24,061 nt of DNA. Origin: an uncultured Bulleidia sp. (GTDB lineage: Bacteria; Bacillota_I; Bacilli_A; Erysipelotrichales; Erysipelotrichaceae). The stretch spans positions 1-24,061 of the forward strand of contig CAKVBD010000032.1 of the NCBI GenBank assembly GCA_934725105.1. The letters are read 5' to 3'. Shown here piece by piece: positions 1 to 7,105 of the stretch. Both the position numbers and the translations under genes were made by a program. The notes below the pieces were generated by a model that ran no database searches, had not been told where the DNA came from, and saw only the letters and a program-made list of their open reading frames with translations. Within the stretch, counting starts at the first letter, position 1. Each line of letters starts with the position of its first letter.

Positions 1-186
1 ATTGCCACTTTAAACAATCTGGCTTTATTGATCATACATATGTATGCAGCGATATCAGGAAAGATATTCAGAAAAGCAAAAGTATATGTGCAGAACAATC
101 CACATGACAGTATAAATTTCATACTTGGCACAATGAGTTCACAAGAGATAACAGACAAAATTATCAAAGAGCTGGATAAGCGATAA
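1..186 (+). CDS. C-terminal end of an unidentified protein (partial at left edge)
   Basis: Reading frame 1 is open from the first base to a TAA at 184-186 and gives 61 residues ending in ELDKR. The start lies outside the window. The visible part has a short hydrophobic stretch (LNNLALLIIHMYAA) followed by a basic and then an acidic region with a helical look. I do not recognise the family. The neighbouring IS200-type transposase makes a transposase tail possible, but nothing in these residues proves it. A long hairpin with a T-run follows directly, which fits a true gene end. Confidence 0.5.
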   Translation: MATLNNLALLIIHMYAAISGKIFRKAKVYVQNNPHDSINFILGTMSSQEITDKIIKELDKR

Positions 187-200
187 ATATAGTAAAAATT

Positions 201-268
201 AAAACATCGATGCTTTTTCTATTGCCGTTTTTCAGAACGGTTCATAGAAAACTGTCGATGTTTTTCTA
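201..268 (+). terminator. Long imperfect hairpin with T-run after the partial gene
   Basis: An outer stem of ten bases (201-210, AAAACATCGA) pairs with 255-264. An inner CCGTT (225-229) pairs with AACGG (236-240), and partial T/A pairing links the two. Ts follow the right arm. It sits 14 bases after the stop of the partial gene, so a Rho-independent terminator is the simplest reading. It also lies close to an IS200-type gene, so a role as an element end structure is an alternative. Confidence 0.55.
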
Positions 269-355
269 TTAATCATATTGTCATTCAAATTTGTATTTCA
301 TTATCACAAATTTTCTATATTTTCTGCAGCTTTTCTTGCTCGTGCGTAATTACTA

Positions 356-369
356 GATAATATATTATC
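356..369. repeat. Perfect 14-bp palindrome just upstream of tnpA
   Basis: GATAATATATTATC is self-complementary and ends a few bases before the AAAGG ribosome site of the transposase gene (374-378). IS200/IS605 elements carry hairpins near their ends, and IS200 mRNAs often have a leader stem-loop that limits transposase translation. This palindrome could serve either role. Its very AT-rich sequence makes the stem weak. Confidence 0.4.
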
Positions 370-382
370 AGCGAAAGGCAAG

Positions 383-820
383 ATGCATATGAAGAGACAT
401 ATAGATAAAATCAGAGATGCGAATTATGAACGCGGGTACGTATATAACACAAAATATCATATAATCTGGGTGACAAAATACAGAAATGCATGCTTCACTA
501 CACCAGAATTAGTAAATGAGATGAAGTCAATATTATTAGATGTAGCAAAGATAGCAGATATAACCATTCAAGAAATGGAAGTAATGCCAGATCATATACA
601 TATTTTGTGCAGCTTCAAGCCAAAATACAGTATTACAGATATAGTCAAAAACTTAAAAGGCAGTAGTGCAAGGATCTTTCTTAAGGCACATCCAGAAATC
701 AGAGAATCACAATTCTGGGGCAGTAAACTGTGGTCATCAAGCTATTATGTCGGAACGGTCGGAAATATGAGTAAAGAAACAGTTAAGCAATACATACTCA
801 ATCAATATGATGGAAAATAA
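383..820 (+). CDS. tnpA: IS200/IS605-family Y1 transposase TnpA
   Basis: A 145-residue protein of the usual length for single-strand HUH (Y1) transposases. The divalent-metal HUH motif is HIH at residues 71-73 in MPDHIHIL, and the likely nucleophile is Tyr137 in KQYILNQ. The conserved YNTKYHIIWVTKYR N-terminal strand is also present, so it looks intact. Y1 transposases cut and rejoin single-stranded DNA at hairpins near the element ends. Two in-frame ATGs (383 and 389) follow an AAAGG; the second has the better spacing (10 bases), so the true start may be 389. No tnpB (TnpB nuclease) reading frame is next to it, so this is an IS200-like solo tnpA element. Confidence 0.93.
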   Translation: MHMKRHIDKIRDANYERGYVYNTKYHIIWVTKYRNACFTTPELVNEMKSILLDVAKIADITIQEMEVMPDHIHILCSFKPKYSITDIVKNLKGSSARIFLKAHPEIRESQFWGSKLWSSSYYVGTVGNMSKETVKQYILNQYDGK

Positions 821-822
821 GT

Positions 823-868
823 CGCCAATTCCGCCCGGTAATAAATTACCAGGATACCTTGGCGTTTT
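823..868. terminator. Double hairpin after tnpA: candidate IS right-end structure or terminator
   Basis: CGCCAA (823-828) pairs with TTGGCG (859-864) and encloses a second hairpin, GGTAAT (837-842) with ATTACC (845-850). TTTT follows. It begins three bases after the tnpA stop. IS200-type elements carry such subterminal hairpins at the right end, often doubling as a terminator. The exact element boundaries cannot be set from one copy. Confidence 0.55.
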
Positions 869-1026
869 CTTCATTGTAGAAGCATTCAAACATAGAATGG
901 GAATCAACAATTGTAGAAATACAGATAGCCAGTTTATGTGCACATTTTCACTGGTCAAAAATACACATAAACCATTTCTTATTGGTATTTTTCATTTTTT
1001 AACTTAAATATTTTATCATTTTTTGT
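869..1026. other. Gene-free AT-rich stretch between the IS hairpin and the next promoter region
   Basis: No convincing coding frame is present on either strand. The frames that exist are short, lack ribosome sites and are interrupted. Part of it may be the right end of the IS or decayed sequence. The gene-free gap as a whole runs from 821 to 1122, and its remaining parts are listed separately as the hairpins and the palindrome. Confidence 0.5.
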
Positions 1027-1052
1027 ATTTTATCAGTTATAACTGATAAAAT
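1027..1052. promoter_or_regulatory. 26-bp perfect palindrome upstream of the AAA_14 ATPase gene
   Basis: The left half ATTTTATCAGTTA is followed at once by its exact reverse complement, with no spacer. It lies about 70 bases before the ATPase start and 36 bases upstream of a TATACT (1089-1094) that could be the -10 box; no good -35 box is spaced for it. A gapless 26-base dyad is unlikely by chance even in AT-rich DNA. It could be an operator for a dimeric regulator, or a hairpin (11-bp stem, 4-base loop). Confidence 0.5.
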
Positions 1053-1122
1053 TATATTTTCAGTGACAATTATCGCTTATAAATGTGATATACTATAATT
1101 AACTACCAGGAGGCTAAGAATT

Positions 1123-2337
1123 ATGATCAAACGTGAATTGTATATGAGCCGTATTCGCCCATTTATTGGAACCGATTTAATTAAGGTCATGACCGGTATT
1201 CGTCGTTGTGGAAAGTCCGTCATGTTAAAGCTGATTCAACAAGAACTTTTAGAATCTGGTATTAGTCCAACACAGTTTATCTCCATCAATTTTGAAGATA
1301 TGAACTATTCCCACCTACAAACTGCCAAAGCTCTGCATGATGAAATCAGTGCAAGAGCCTCAGAAATAGATGGCAAAGTTTATCTATTCTTTGATGAAAT
1401 ACAAGAAGTCAAAAACTGGGAAAAGTGCATCAACTCTTTTCGCGTATCATTAGATTGTGACATTTACATTACTGGATCAAACGCAAATTTGCTCTCTGGT
1501 GAGCTTGCCACCTATTTAGGGGGTCGGTACGTAGAGTTTGTGATCTATCCATTTTCCTTCAATGAATTCACAGAACTGTATCATTCGATTACTCCTGATG
1601 CATCCATTCAACAATGTTTTCAAAAATACCTTTTAGTCGGGGGTATGCCCTACCTTTCAAACATTCGTTATGAAGATGCTCCATCTAAACAATATCTTCA
1701 AGATCTATTTAATTCAGTTCAACTCAAGGACATTATGAAACGAAATAAAATCCGAGATGTGGATTTACTAGAACGAATCATTGCCTATGTAATTGCGAAT
1801 GTAGGAACTACTTTTTCTGCATCCTCTCTGTCTAAGTTTTTAAAAAGTGAAAAGCGAGCAGTTGCTCCGGAAACAATTTTGAACTATATCAAATACTGTT
1901 GTGAGGCTTACTTGTTTTATCAGGTAAAACGAGAAGATTTGCATGGCAAACAGATCTTAGCCTCTAATGAAAAGTATTATATTGCCGACCACGGCATCCG
2001 CGAGGCTGTTTTCGGTGGTAATATGCGTGATATAAATCTCATATTAGAAAATATCGTATTTTTAGAATTACTACGCCGAGGATTTGAAGTAACTGTAGGA
2101 AAAAATGGCAATAAAGAAATTGATTTTGTATGCAACAAACATGGTGAAAAACTGTATGTTCAAGTTACATATCTTTTGGCATCACAAGAAACAATTAACC
2201 GTGAATTTGGTGCTTATGATAATATTAAAGACAACTTTCCAAAATACGTTGTTTCTCTTGATGAGTTCGATATGAGCCAAAATGGCATCAAGCATCGAAA
2301 TATTCGTGATTTTCTACTGGCAAAGGAATGGAATTAA
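1123..2337 (+). CDS. AAA_14 / DUF4143 ATP-binding protein
   Basis: A 404-residue protein of the common AAA_14-DUF4143 family. Walker A is GIRRCGKS (25-32), Walker B is VYLFFDEIQ (86-94), and a sensor-like ITGSNA follows. The C-terminal part holds GNKEIDFVCNKHGEKLYVQV, the place where related proteins carry a PD-(D/E)XK-like nuclease core; here the usual final lysine (E-V-K) is replaced by VQVTY, so nuclease activity is doubtful. Start set by AGGAGG at 1108-1113, nine bases before ATG. The cellular role of this family is not established. It is a single gene with its own upstream region, and its base composition is like the surroundings. It lies in a mobile-element-rich corner and may be horizontally acquired. 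Confidence 0.85.
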   Translation: MIKRELYMSRIRPFIGTDLIKVMTGIRRCGKSVMLKLIQQELLESGISPTQFISINFEDMNYSHLQTAKALHDEISARASEIDGKVYLFFDEIQEVKNWEKCINSFRVSLDCDIYITGSNANLLSGELATYLGGRYVEFVIYPFSFNEFTELYHSITPDASIQQCFQKYLLVGGMPYLSNIRYEDAPSKQYLQDLFNSVQLKDIMKRNKIRDVDLLERIIAYVIANVGTTFSASSLSKFLKSEKRAVAPETILNYIKYCCEAYLFYQVKREDLHGKQILASNEKYYIADHGIREAVFGGNMRDINLILENIVFLELLRRGFEVTVGKNGNKEIDFVCNKHGEKLYVQVTYLLASQETINREFGAYDNIKDNFPKYVVSLDEFDMSQNGIKHRNIRDFLLAKEWN

Positions 2338-2365
2338 ACAAACGACACAACATCCCATTAAACAC

Positions 2366-2396
2366 TTGACCTAAAGTTAACTTTAGGTGCTATCAT
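2366..2396 (+). promoter_or_regulatory. MerR-type promoter: -35 and -10 with a 19-bp spacer holding a perfect dyad
   Basis: TTGACC (2366-2371) and TATCAT (2391-2396) are separated by 19 bases. The gapless 20-base palindrome ACCTAAAGTTAACTTTAGGT (2369-2388) overlaps the -35 and fills most of the spacer. An overlong spacer with an internal dyad is the hallmark of promoters activated by MerR-family DNA distortion. It drives the truncated DXS-like gene. The dyad differs from the candidate site beside the MerR gene of this window, so the cognate regulator is probably elsewhere. Confidence 0.75.
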
Positions 2397-2421
2397 ACCT
2401 TCAATTACAGGAGGGAATGAC

Positions 2422-2727
2422 ATGTATTTAGAAAATATGAATGGTCCAAGTGACATTCAAAAAATAAATCTAGATGAATTACGTATTTTAGCAGATGAAA
2501 CGCGTGATGCACTTATCCACAAGATTTCTCTTGTCGGAGGACACAATGGTCCTAATTTAGGTATGGTCGAAGTAACTACTGCTTTACACTATGTTTTTAA
2601 TTCGCCAATTGATAAATTCGTCTTTGACGTTTCTCATCAGTCTTATCCACACAAAATTCTAACTGGACGTCAACAAGCTTTTTTAGATGAAGAACACTTT
2701 CATGATGTAATTGGATCAAAGATTTAG
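2422..2727 (+). pseudogene. Truncated 1-deoxy-D-xylulose-5-phosphate synthase-like protein (N-terminal ~100 residues)
   Basis: The 101-residue product matches the N-terminus of DXS-type thiamine-diphosphate enzymes: GGHNGPNLGMVEVTTALHYVF, then FDVSHQSYPHKILTGR (compare WDVGHQ-Y-HKILTGR in DXS). Full members have roughly 580-630 residues, so the GDG cofactor motif, the pyrimidine-binding and the C-terminal domains are gone. The frame stops at TAG in GSKI; only 39 bases remain before the stop of the convergent HAD gene. An internal deletion is the likely cause, since another frame continues for a few codons past the stop (DLGTKAGILGPSMTEF), of unknown origin. The ribosome site AGGAGGG (2409-2415) and promoter are intact. 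Confidence 0.8.
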
Positions 2728-2766
2728 GAACAAAAGCGGGAATCCTCGGCCCTTCAATGACAGAGT

Positions 2767-3537
2767 TCACATTAAATGATTTGCAAGACAATATTCATAA
2801 ATACCATCTTCTTCCACAGATTTACAAGTCAAATCTGCACGTTCTTTCACTGCATCTTTTGCATTTCCCATCGCAATCCCTGTACCCACTGCTTCCAGCA
2901 TAGCAATATCATTCTCTCCATCTCCAAAAGCAATTGCTTCTTCCTTAGAAAATCCATTATACTTCAATACTTCATTGACCGCATTTCCTTTTCCACAGTC
3001 TTTTGGAATGATATCAACAGCTCTATCCCACCAGGCAGTAATTTCCGTATGTTTTGTTCCTTGTAGAACTTTTTTATATTCATCTTTTGTGCAGGCACAC
3101 ATGATCTGATAGATATCTTGCTTAGAAATTTCATCAAAGTTCTCTACGATATGCATTGGCTGGTTTCCAAATGCAAAATATTGTGCTAAGTCAGGTTCAG
3201 TTCCATTTGTCACAAGCAGATGGTCATTACTGATGGCAATTGCACGATGCATGTCTTTCAGATTTCGGATGATCTGAAACTTATCGCTTTCATCGAGTGG
3301 ATTTTTAAAAATCACTTTATCTTTTGTTTGAATGTAAGATCCATTGAATGTCAGTATGACATCAAAATTTACATCATGAAATTGTGGGAGTCCCATATTT
3401 CCTCTCCCTGTTGCTAAACACAACAAAACACCATTGTTCTGCAATGATAGAAGTGTCTGTTTTGTTCTTTCAGATAGTTCAGTATGTCCCATCTTCAATA
3501 GTGTTCCATCAATATCAAAAAATGCAATTTTTATCAT
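2767..3537 (-). CDS. Cof-type HAD-IIB hydrolase (sugar or nucleotide phosphatase)
   Basis: A 256-residue protein with the full HAD signature: motif I FFDIDGTLL with Asp8 (nucleophile) and Asp10, motif II CLATGRG, a motif III lysine in PKDCGKGNAV, and motif IV GDGENDIAML. The long cap between motifs II and III marks subclass IIB (Cof/YkrA/YidA type). These enzymes dephosphorylate sugar phosphates, flavin precursors or nucleotides, and the substrate cannot be read from sequence. The ribosome site TGGAGGA lies seven bases before the ATG at 3537. It converges on the truncated DXS-like gene with no visible terminator between them. The reductase terminator just upstream makes it a separate unit. 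Confidence 0.9.
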   Translation of the reverse strand: MIKIAFFDIDGTLLKMGHTELSERTKQTLLSLQNNGVLLCLATGRGNMGLPQFHDVNFDVILTFNGSYIQTKDKVIFKNPLDESDKFQIIRNLKDMHRAIAISNDHLLVTNGTEPDLAQYFAFGNQPMHIVENFDEISKQDIYQIMCACTKDEYKKVLQGTKHTEITAWWDRAVDIIPKDCGKGNAVNEVLKYNGFSKEEAIAFGDGENDIAMLEAVGTGIAMGNAKDAVKERADLTCKSVEEDGIYEYCLANHLM

Positions 3538-3560
3538 AGAAAATCCTCCATGTATCAGTA

Positions 3561-3608
3561 TACAAAAAAACAGGCGGTACTTTGTTTCAAAAAGTACTAA
3601 CCTGTCTT
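3561..3608 (-). terminator. Intrinsic terminator of the secreted reductase gene
   Basis: Read on the minus strand, ACAGG (3601-3605) and AGTACTTTT pair with AAAGTAC and CCTGT (3570-3585), then a run of seven Ts follows (A-run at 3564-3570 on the plus strand). It lies 15 bases after the stop of the reductase gene. Confidence 0.75.
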
Positions 3609-3619
3609 CATTTTTTGAA

Positions 3620-5710
3620 TTAATGAATTTCTTCAGCTACGATTTCAGCAGCGTGGTATCCATATCCCAAAGCCTGGTCAAAACCATTTCCATATGTCTT
3701 GCCATCTTTTTCTTCAATAGAACCAGCTACATCACCTGCAGCATACAATCCCTTGATTGCATTGCCATCTTTATTCATAACATGTGTATCAGTATCTGTA
3801 ACAAGACCACCTGTTGTTAAATATAAAGTTGGAACAACGCGTGTTACCCAGATACCATCACGTGTTTCAATATATGGGCAGAGCTTACGACCAAATTCGT
3901 TTGCTTCGCCAGCTAAAGCATATTTGTTATTTGCTTCAATTGCATCTTTTAAGTTATCTAAACCTAAAGCTTTTGCGGCATCTTCTACAGAATCATAGTG
4001 CTGTGTAGCTTCTCTTTCGAAAATAGACTGATAGCTAAATCCATAAGCGTCGAAATCTCTTGTCTTCTGTGCAGCTTCATCATCATAGATGTAATAGAAT
4101 TCTCCACCATTTGCTTCATCCATCATTGCCTTGCTTAATACTGTATGGTTGCTAGCTGTGATATTACCAAATTCATCACCACTTGCATTTACCATAATAC
4201 CAGGCGTAGATGTATGCATGAATGCCAATTCATAGTTTGTTCCATATTCACTCATGAACATACCTAAGAATCTACCCATGCATTCAATATCTGCACCAAT
4301 TTCCTGTGCCATCTTAATACCATCACCAGTAGATCCAGGAACACAGTTTACACTCATTCCAGCGTATTGAGGATAGTATTCATCAAACATTTCCTGATTT
4401 GCACCAAAGCCACCAGTTGCAAGTACAACTGCCTTGGCTGTTACGTTGTATGTTGTACCATCTTCACCTTCTGCTACAACACCTGTAACTGCACCATCTT
4501 TATTTGTAGAAATAGAAGTAACTGGTGTGCTGTAATGAACATCAGCACCTAACTTTTCCATTCTCTGTGCTAATAGCATAGCAGCGTATCCTGCACCACC
4601 CTGATAGCATCCAGGAGCAAGGTATGGTGTTAAACCATATGATAAGCCACCTTCATAGTTACCCATGGAAGCAAAACCTACACCGATATCCTTGAACCAG
4701 TCAACAACTTTACCAGCATTTTCAAGCATTACCTTCTGGTATGGTTGTTCACCATTAAAGCGGTCATATTCAGGATTGATCAAATTTTTGAAGACTGGAA
4801 GTAATAGGTCCATATTCCAGCTTGGATTATTCTTTTCATCACCTAATGCAAAGTTTGCTACAGTTTCAGAATAAGAGTTCATAATGCCAGAATAAGTCGT
4901 TGGCATACTTCCACCAGGAATTTCATTCTTTTCAAATACACCTACGTTGTAGCCCTTTTCAGCTAAACGTGTTGCAGTAATCAATCCAGCATTACCAGCA
5001 CCTACAACAACAACGTCATAAGATACATCTTCGCTAGACTTAACAACCTGCTTTTCAACTGGTTTTGAGAATGCACTGACAGATCCACCAGCCTGTTCAA
5101 TCGCATCCTTTACAGCCTTCTTAACAGCGTTACTTGTAACAGTTGCGCCACTGACGCTGTCTACTTCTAAACTCTGGTTTTCAAGAATTCTTGCTGGAAT
5201 ACGTGCAGCTGCATAGTTACCAATACCCATTGTTTCTTCGTGACTTGTTGTTGAACAGCTGACAATTGCGCCGTCCTTGAATTGTGTTGTTACATAGACC
5301 CAGTCTTCATGACCCATAGCCTTTGTTGTGTACTTGCCATCTTTTACCTGCGCTGTTTCTTCATTGGAAGAACCCTTTGCAGAAGCAATAGCTTCATTGT
5401 AGGCATTCTTGACAGCGTCACTTGTGAATGTTGCTCCACTGACACCATCAATTTCATCTCCATTTGCCTTTAAGATGTTTTCCTTTAATGTTTCAATTGC
5501 CTTGCCGCCAACTTCAGGTGTTTCATCGTCTGCAGTAATTTCAACATTTTTAATTTCAGTGTCACTGACTGTTAATTTAACAGTAACATCACCACCGAAA
5601 CCTTTGCTTGTAGCTTCGTATTCACCCGCAGTAAACTTTGATTTACCATTGGATGCACTACATCCACTTAATACAAGCATGATGCATAAAGAAGTAATTA
5701 GTTTCTTCAT
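3620..5710 (-). CDS. Secreted lipoprotein flavin reductase: two FMN_bind domains plus FAD fumarate-reductase-like domain
   Basis: I start it at ATG 5710, eight bases after GGAGG, which gives 696 residues; a 13-residue upstream extension has no ribosome site. Lipobox LSGC with Cys17 predicts a lipid anchor outside the membrane. FMN_bind domains lie at about 27-111 and 125-206, each with a flavinylation motif (DGVSGAT 88-94, DSVSGAT 184-190) whose threonine would carry covalent FMN added by ApbE, not encoded here. The FAD domain (about 228-696) opens with GAGNAG and ends in GLYAAGD. The family passes electrons through the FMNs to FAD and reduces fumarate, urocanate or other enoates outside the cell. 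The usual substrate-binding residues look different here: YLTTGG in place of HxTMGG, and YGNGFDQALG in place of HGANRLGG. The substrate is therefore open. It follows the MerR gene and has its own terminator. Confidence 0.88.
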   Translation of the reverse strand: MKKLITSLCIMLVLSGCSASNGKSKFTAGEYEATSKGFGGDVTVKLTVSDTEIKNVEITADDETPEVGGKAIETLKENILKANGDEIDGVSGATFTSDAVKNAYNEAIASAKGSSNEETAQVKDGKYTTKAMGHEDWVYVTTQFKDGAIVSCSTTSHEETMGIGNYAAARIPARILENQSLEVDSVSGATVTSNAVKKAVKDAIEQAGGSVSAFSKPVEKQVVKSSEDVSYDVVVVGAGNAGLITATRLAEKGYNVGVFEKNEIPGGSMPTTYSGIMNSYSETVANFALGDEKNNPSWNMDLLLPVFKNLINPEYDRFNGEQPYQKVMLENAGKVVDWFKDIGVGFASMGNYEGGLSYGLTPYLAPGCYQGGAGYAAMLLAQRMEKLGADVHYSTPVTSISTNKDGAVTGVVAEGEDGTTYNVTAKAVVLATGGFGANQEMFDEYYPQYAGMSVNCVPGSTGDGIKMAQEIGADIECMGRFLGMFMSEYGTNYELAFMHTSTPGIMVNASGDEFGNITASNHTVLSKAMMDEANGGEFYYIYDDEAAQKTRDFDAYGFSYQSIFEREATQHYDSVEDAAKALGLDNLKDAIEANNKYALAGEANEFGRKLCPYIETRDGIWVTRVVPTLYLTTGGLVTDTDTHVMNKDGNAIKGLYAAGDVAGSIEEKDGKTYGNGFDQALGYGYHAAEIVAEEIH

Positions 5711-5734
5711 TTTCATTCCCTCCACTATGCATTC

Positions 5735-5765
5735 AGTGTACTTTATCAAGTGTATTGATAAGCAA
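5735..5765 (-). promoter_or_regulatory. Candidate MerR-type promoter between the regulator and reductase genes
   Basis: On the minus strand, TTGCTT (5765-5760) and TACACT (5740-5735) are 19 bases apart. The spacer contains the dyad TTATCAA-5-TTGATAA (5743-5761 on the plus strand, overlapping the -35 by two bases). The hexamers are weak, as expected for activated promoters. It sits just upstream of the reductase ribosome site, so the reductase would be switched on by the adjacent MerR protein. Confidence 0.5.
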
Positions 5766-5768
5766 GTC

Positions 5769-6584
5769 CTATTTTTTGATTTTCTGCAAAGGAATCATTA
5801 GTTCAATTATGTTCACTTTTTCACAAAGTTCATCACGATACGATGTGACGAGTCTTGTAAATGGATCAGATTTGATACAATATTCAGGATATTTCACAAG
5901 TGATTGTTTTATCAAACTCTCAAGCTGGTTGATGTTTACTTCGTTTTTATACGCAGTCACAATTGAAATCGCTTTCCCTGCTTCTACAATTTCTAGATTT
6001 TCACTTTGATAATCAATTCTTTCATAGAAATTCGTTTTACTTGTCATTAAACATAAAGAATAGTTTTGAATCGTTTCATTTTCATAATGTAAAACAAGAC
6101 TTGATTGCGTATAGAACAGATTGGAATACCATAAAGATACAGATGTACAGTCTTCTTTAATAAACTCTTTTATATTTTTAGCTTTGTTTCCAAGAAGATA
6201 CCGAAATGTTTTATCCATATCTACTAGAACAGAAACATCTTTTTGTGTCGCTGCTCTTTGTAGAAGGTGCTTGTCAAAATCCAGTTGTCTAACCTGTGTC
6301 ATTAAATCCAACAGTTCGTCATTTACTTTTCTTTCCTGTTCACTTAAGCGTTCCATGATTTCTTCTAAACTAGAATTGTCATATACATAGCTGCTTTCTT
6401 TGAGTGGGAAACCAATATTTCTGTTTTTTATGATTGTTCCAAGAATCTGAAAACCATAGTCATCAAAATATCGATATCCATTATCATCTCTCACACATGG
6501 GAGAATTCCCATATCTACATATCCATGAATTGCCTGTGCAGATATTTTATATACTTTTGCTAATTGTCCAACTGTAAATCTCAT
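5769..6584 (-). CDS. MerR-family transcriptional regulator
   Basis: A 271-residue regulator when started at the ATG at 6584, where AAAGGA has normal spacing; the ATG at 6590 is too close to it. The N-terminus RFTVGQLAKVYKISAQAIHGYVDMGILPCVRDDNGYRYFDDY is a MerR winged helix-turn-helix. A coiled coil follows at about 75-115 (dimer helix), and a C-terminal domain of about 150 residues resembles GyrI/BmrR-type effector-binding domains in length and layout. It lacks the paired cysteines of metal sensors, so an organic ligand is more likely. The reductase gene starts 58 bases downstream in the same direction, with a MerR-like promoter between. I infer that it senses the reductase substrate or a related compound. 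Confidence 0.85.
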   Translation of the reverse strand: MRFTVGQLAKVYKISAQAIHGYVDMGILPCVRDDNGYRYFDDYGFQILGTIIKNRNIGFPLKESSYVYDNSSLEEIMERLSEQERKVNDELLDLMTQVRQLDFDKHLLQRAATQKDVSVLVDMDKTFRYLLGNKAKNIKEFIKEDCTSVSLWYSNLFYTQSSLVLHYENETIQNYSLCLMTSKTNFYERIDYQSENLEIVEAGKAISIVTAYKNEVNINQLESLIKQSLVKYPEYCIKSDPFTRLVTSYRDELCEKVNIIELMIPLQKIKK

Positions 6585-6633
6585 ATGCATTGTCCTTTCA
6601 TGAGGGCTTCGATAGATTCATGGTAACATACTC

Positions 6634-6656
6634 TTTCTTTTTGATGCAAAAAGAAA
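6634..6656. repeat. AT-rich 9-bp hairpin upstream of the MerR gene
   Basis: TTTCTTTTT (6634-6642) and AAAAAGAAA (6648-6656) pair across GATGC. It lies between the ATC-hydrolase pseudogene and the MerR gene. It might end transcription coming from the upstream cluster, but the stem has almost no GC pairs, so I am unsure. Confidence 0.25.
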
Positions 6657-6667
6657 AAACGGATATT

Positions 6668-7105
6668 CTATTTTAGCAATCGTTTTGGGAGTTCTAGTCT
6701 AGCATCAAAACATTTACCAATGCCATGATCTCCACACATTGCAATATCACAGAGTCATGCAATTTCGGCATCTGTGCATTCAGCCTTCTGCCATGCTTTG
6801 ACAAGTGGACAGTAATGGAAATCCAGAAATAATTTGTCATCTGCACTTTCTACAACATCCATTTCAAATACCCATCTGGCTGCTTTAGTAAACAGTGTCT
6901 TTTTAAGACCTTTCAAACTCTTAGTGCCTGCTTTTTCACGCAGTTCCGTACTGTGTGAAATACCACATCTGCTAATTGCACAAGATGCAAAATCTTCTGG
7001 ATCAAGCCCTCTTCTTTCCGCTTCATCAACTAATAGATACAGCCAGAATGCACGATGTTCTAACAGCTCTTTGATCTTTGGTTCGTTTTATTGAACAACT
7101 TTCAT
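6668..7105 (-). pseudogene. Decayed ATC hydrolase family gene (L-2-amino-thiazoline-4-carboxylate hydrolase-like)
   Basis: One minus-strand frame starts at ATG 7105, overlapping the stop of the YitT gene as ATGA. It reads five codons, hits TAA (7088-7090), then continues as NEPKIKELLEHRAFWLYLLV, DPEDFASCAISRCG, FHYCPLVKAWQKA, a TGA (6755-6757), LCDIAMCGDHGIGKCF and a TAG at 6668-6670. The blocks with CAISRCG, FHYCPLV and LCDIAMCGD fit the PF14196-type hydrolase family. Near 6680 the frame diverges from the expected LPKTIAK; one missing base there would restore it, so I suspect a deletion. Members are otherwise 150-210 residues. No start codon follows the TAA closely, so the gene is probably dead. 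Confidence 0.8.

Noticed and set aside
807..1007. Plus-strand frame after tnpA as a TnpB fragment
   Set aside because: It overlaps the double hairpin and shows no TnpB zinc-finger or RuvC motifs.
3434..5801. Plus-strand frames opposite the reductase gene
   Set aside because: All are antisense shadows of the well-supported reductase frame.
6834..7094. Plus-strand frame opposite the ATC hydrolase remnant
   Set aside because: It has no ribosome site, and its composition mirrors the conserved minus-strand hydrolase frame, so it is a shadow.
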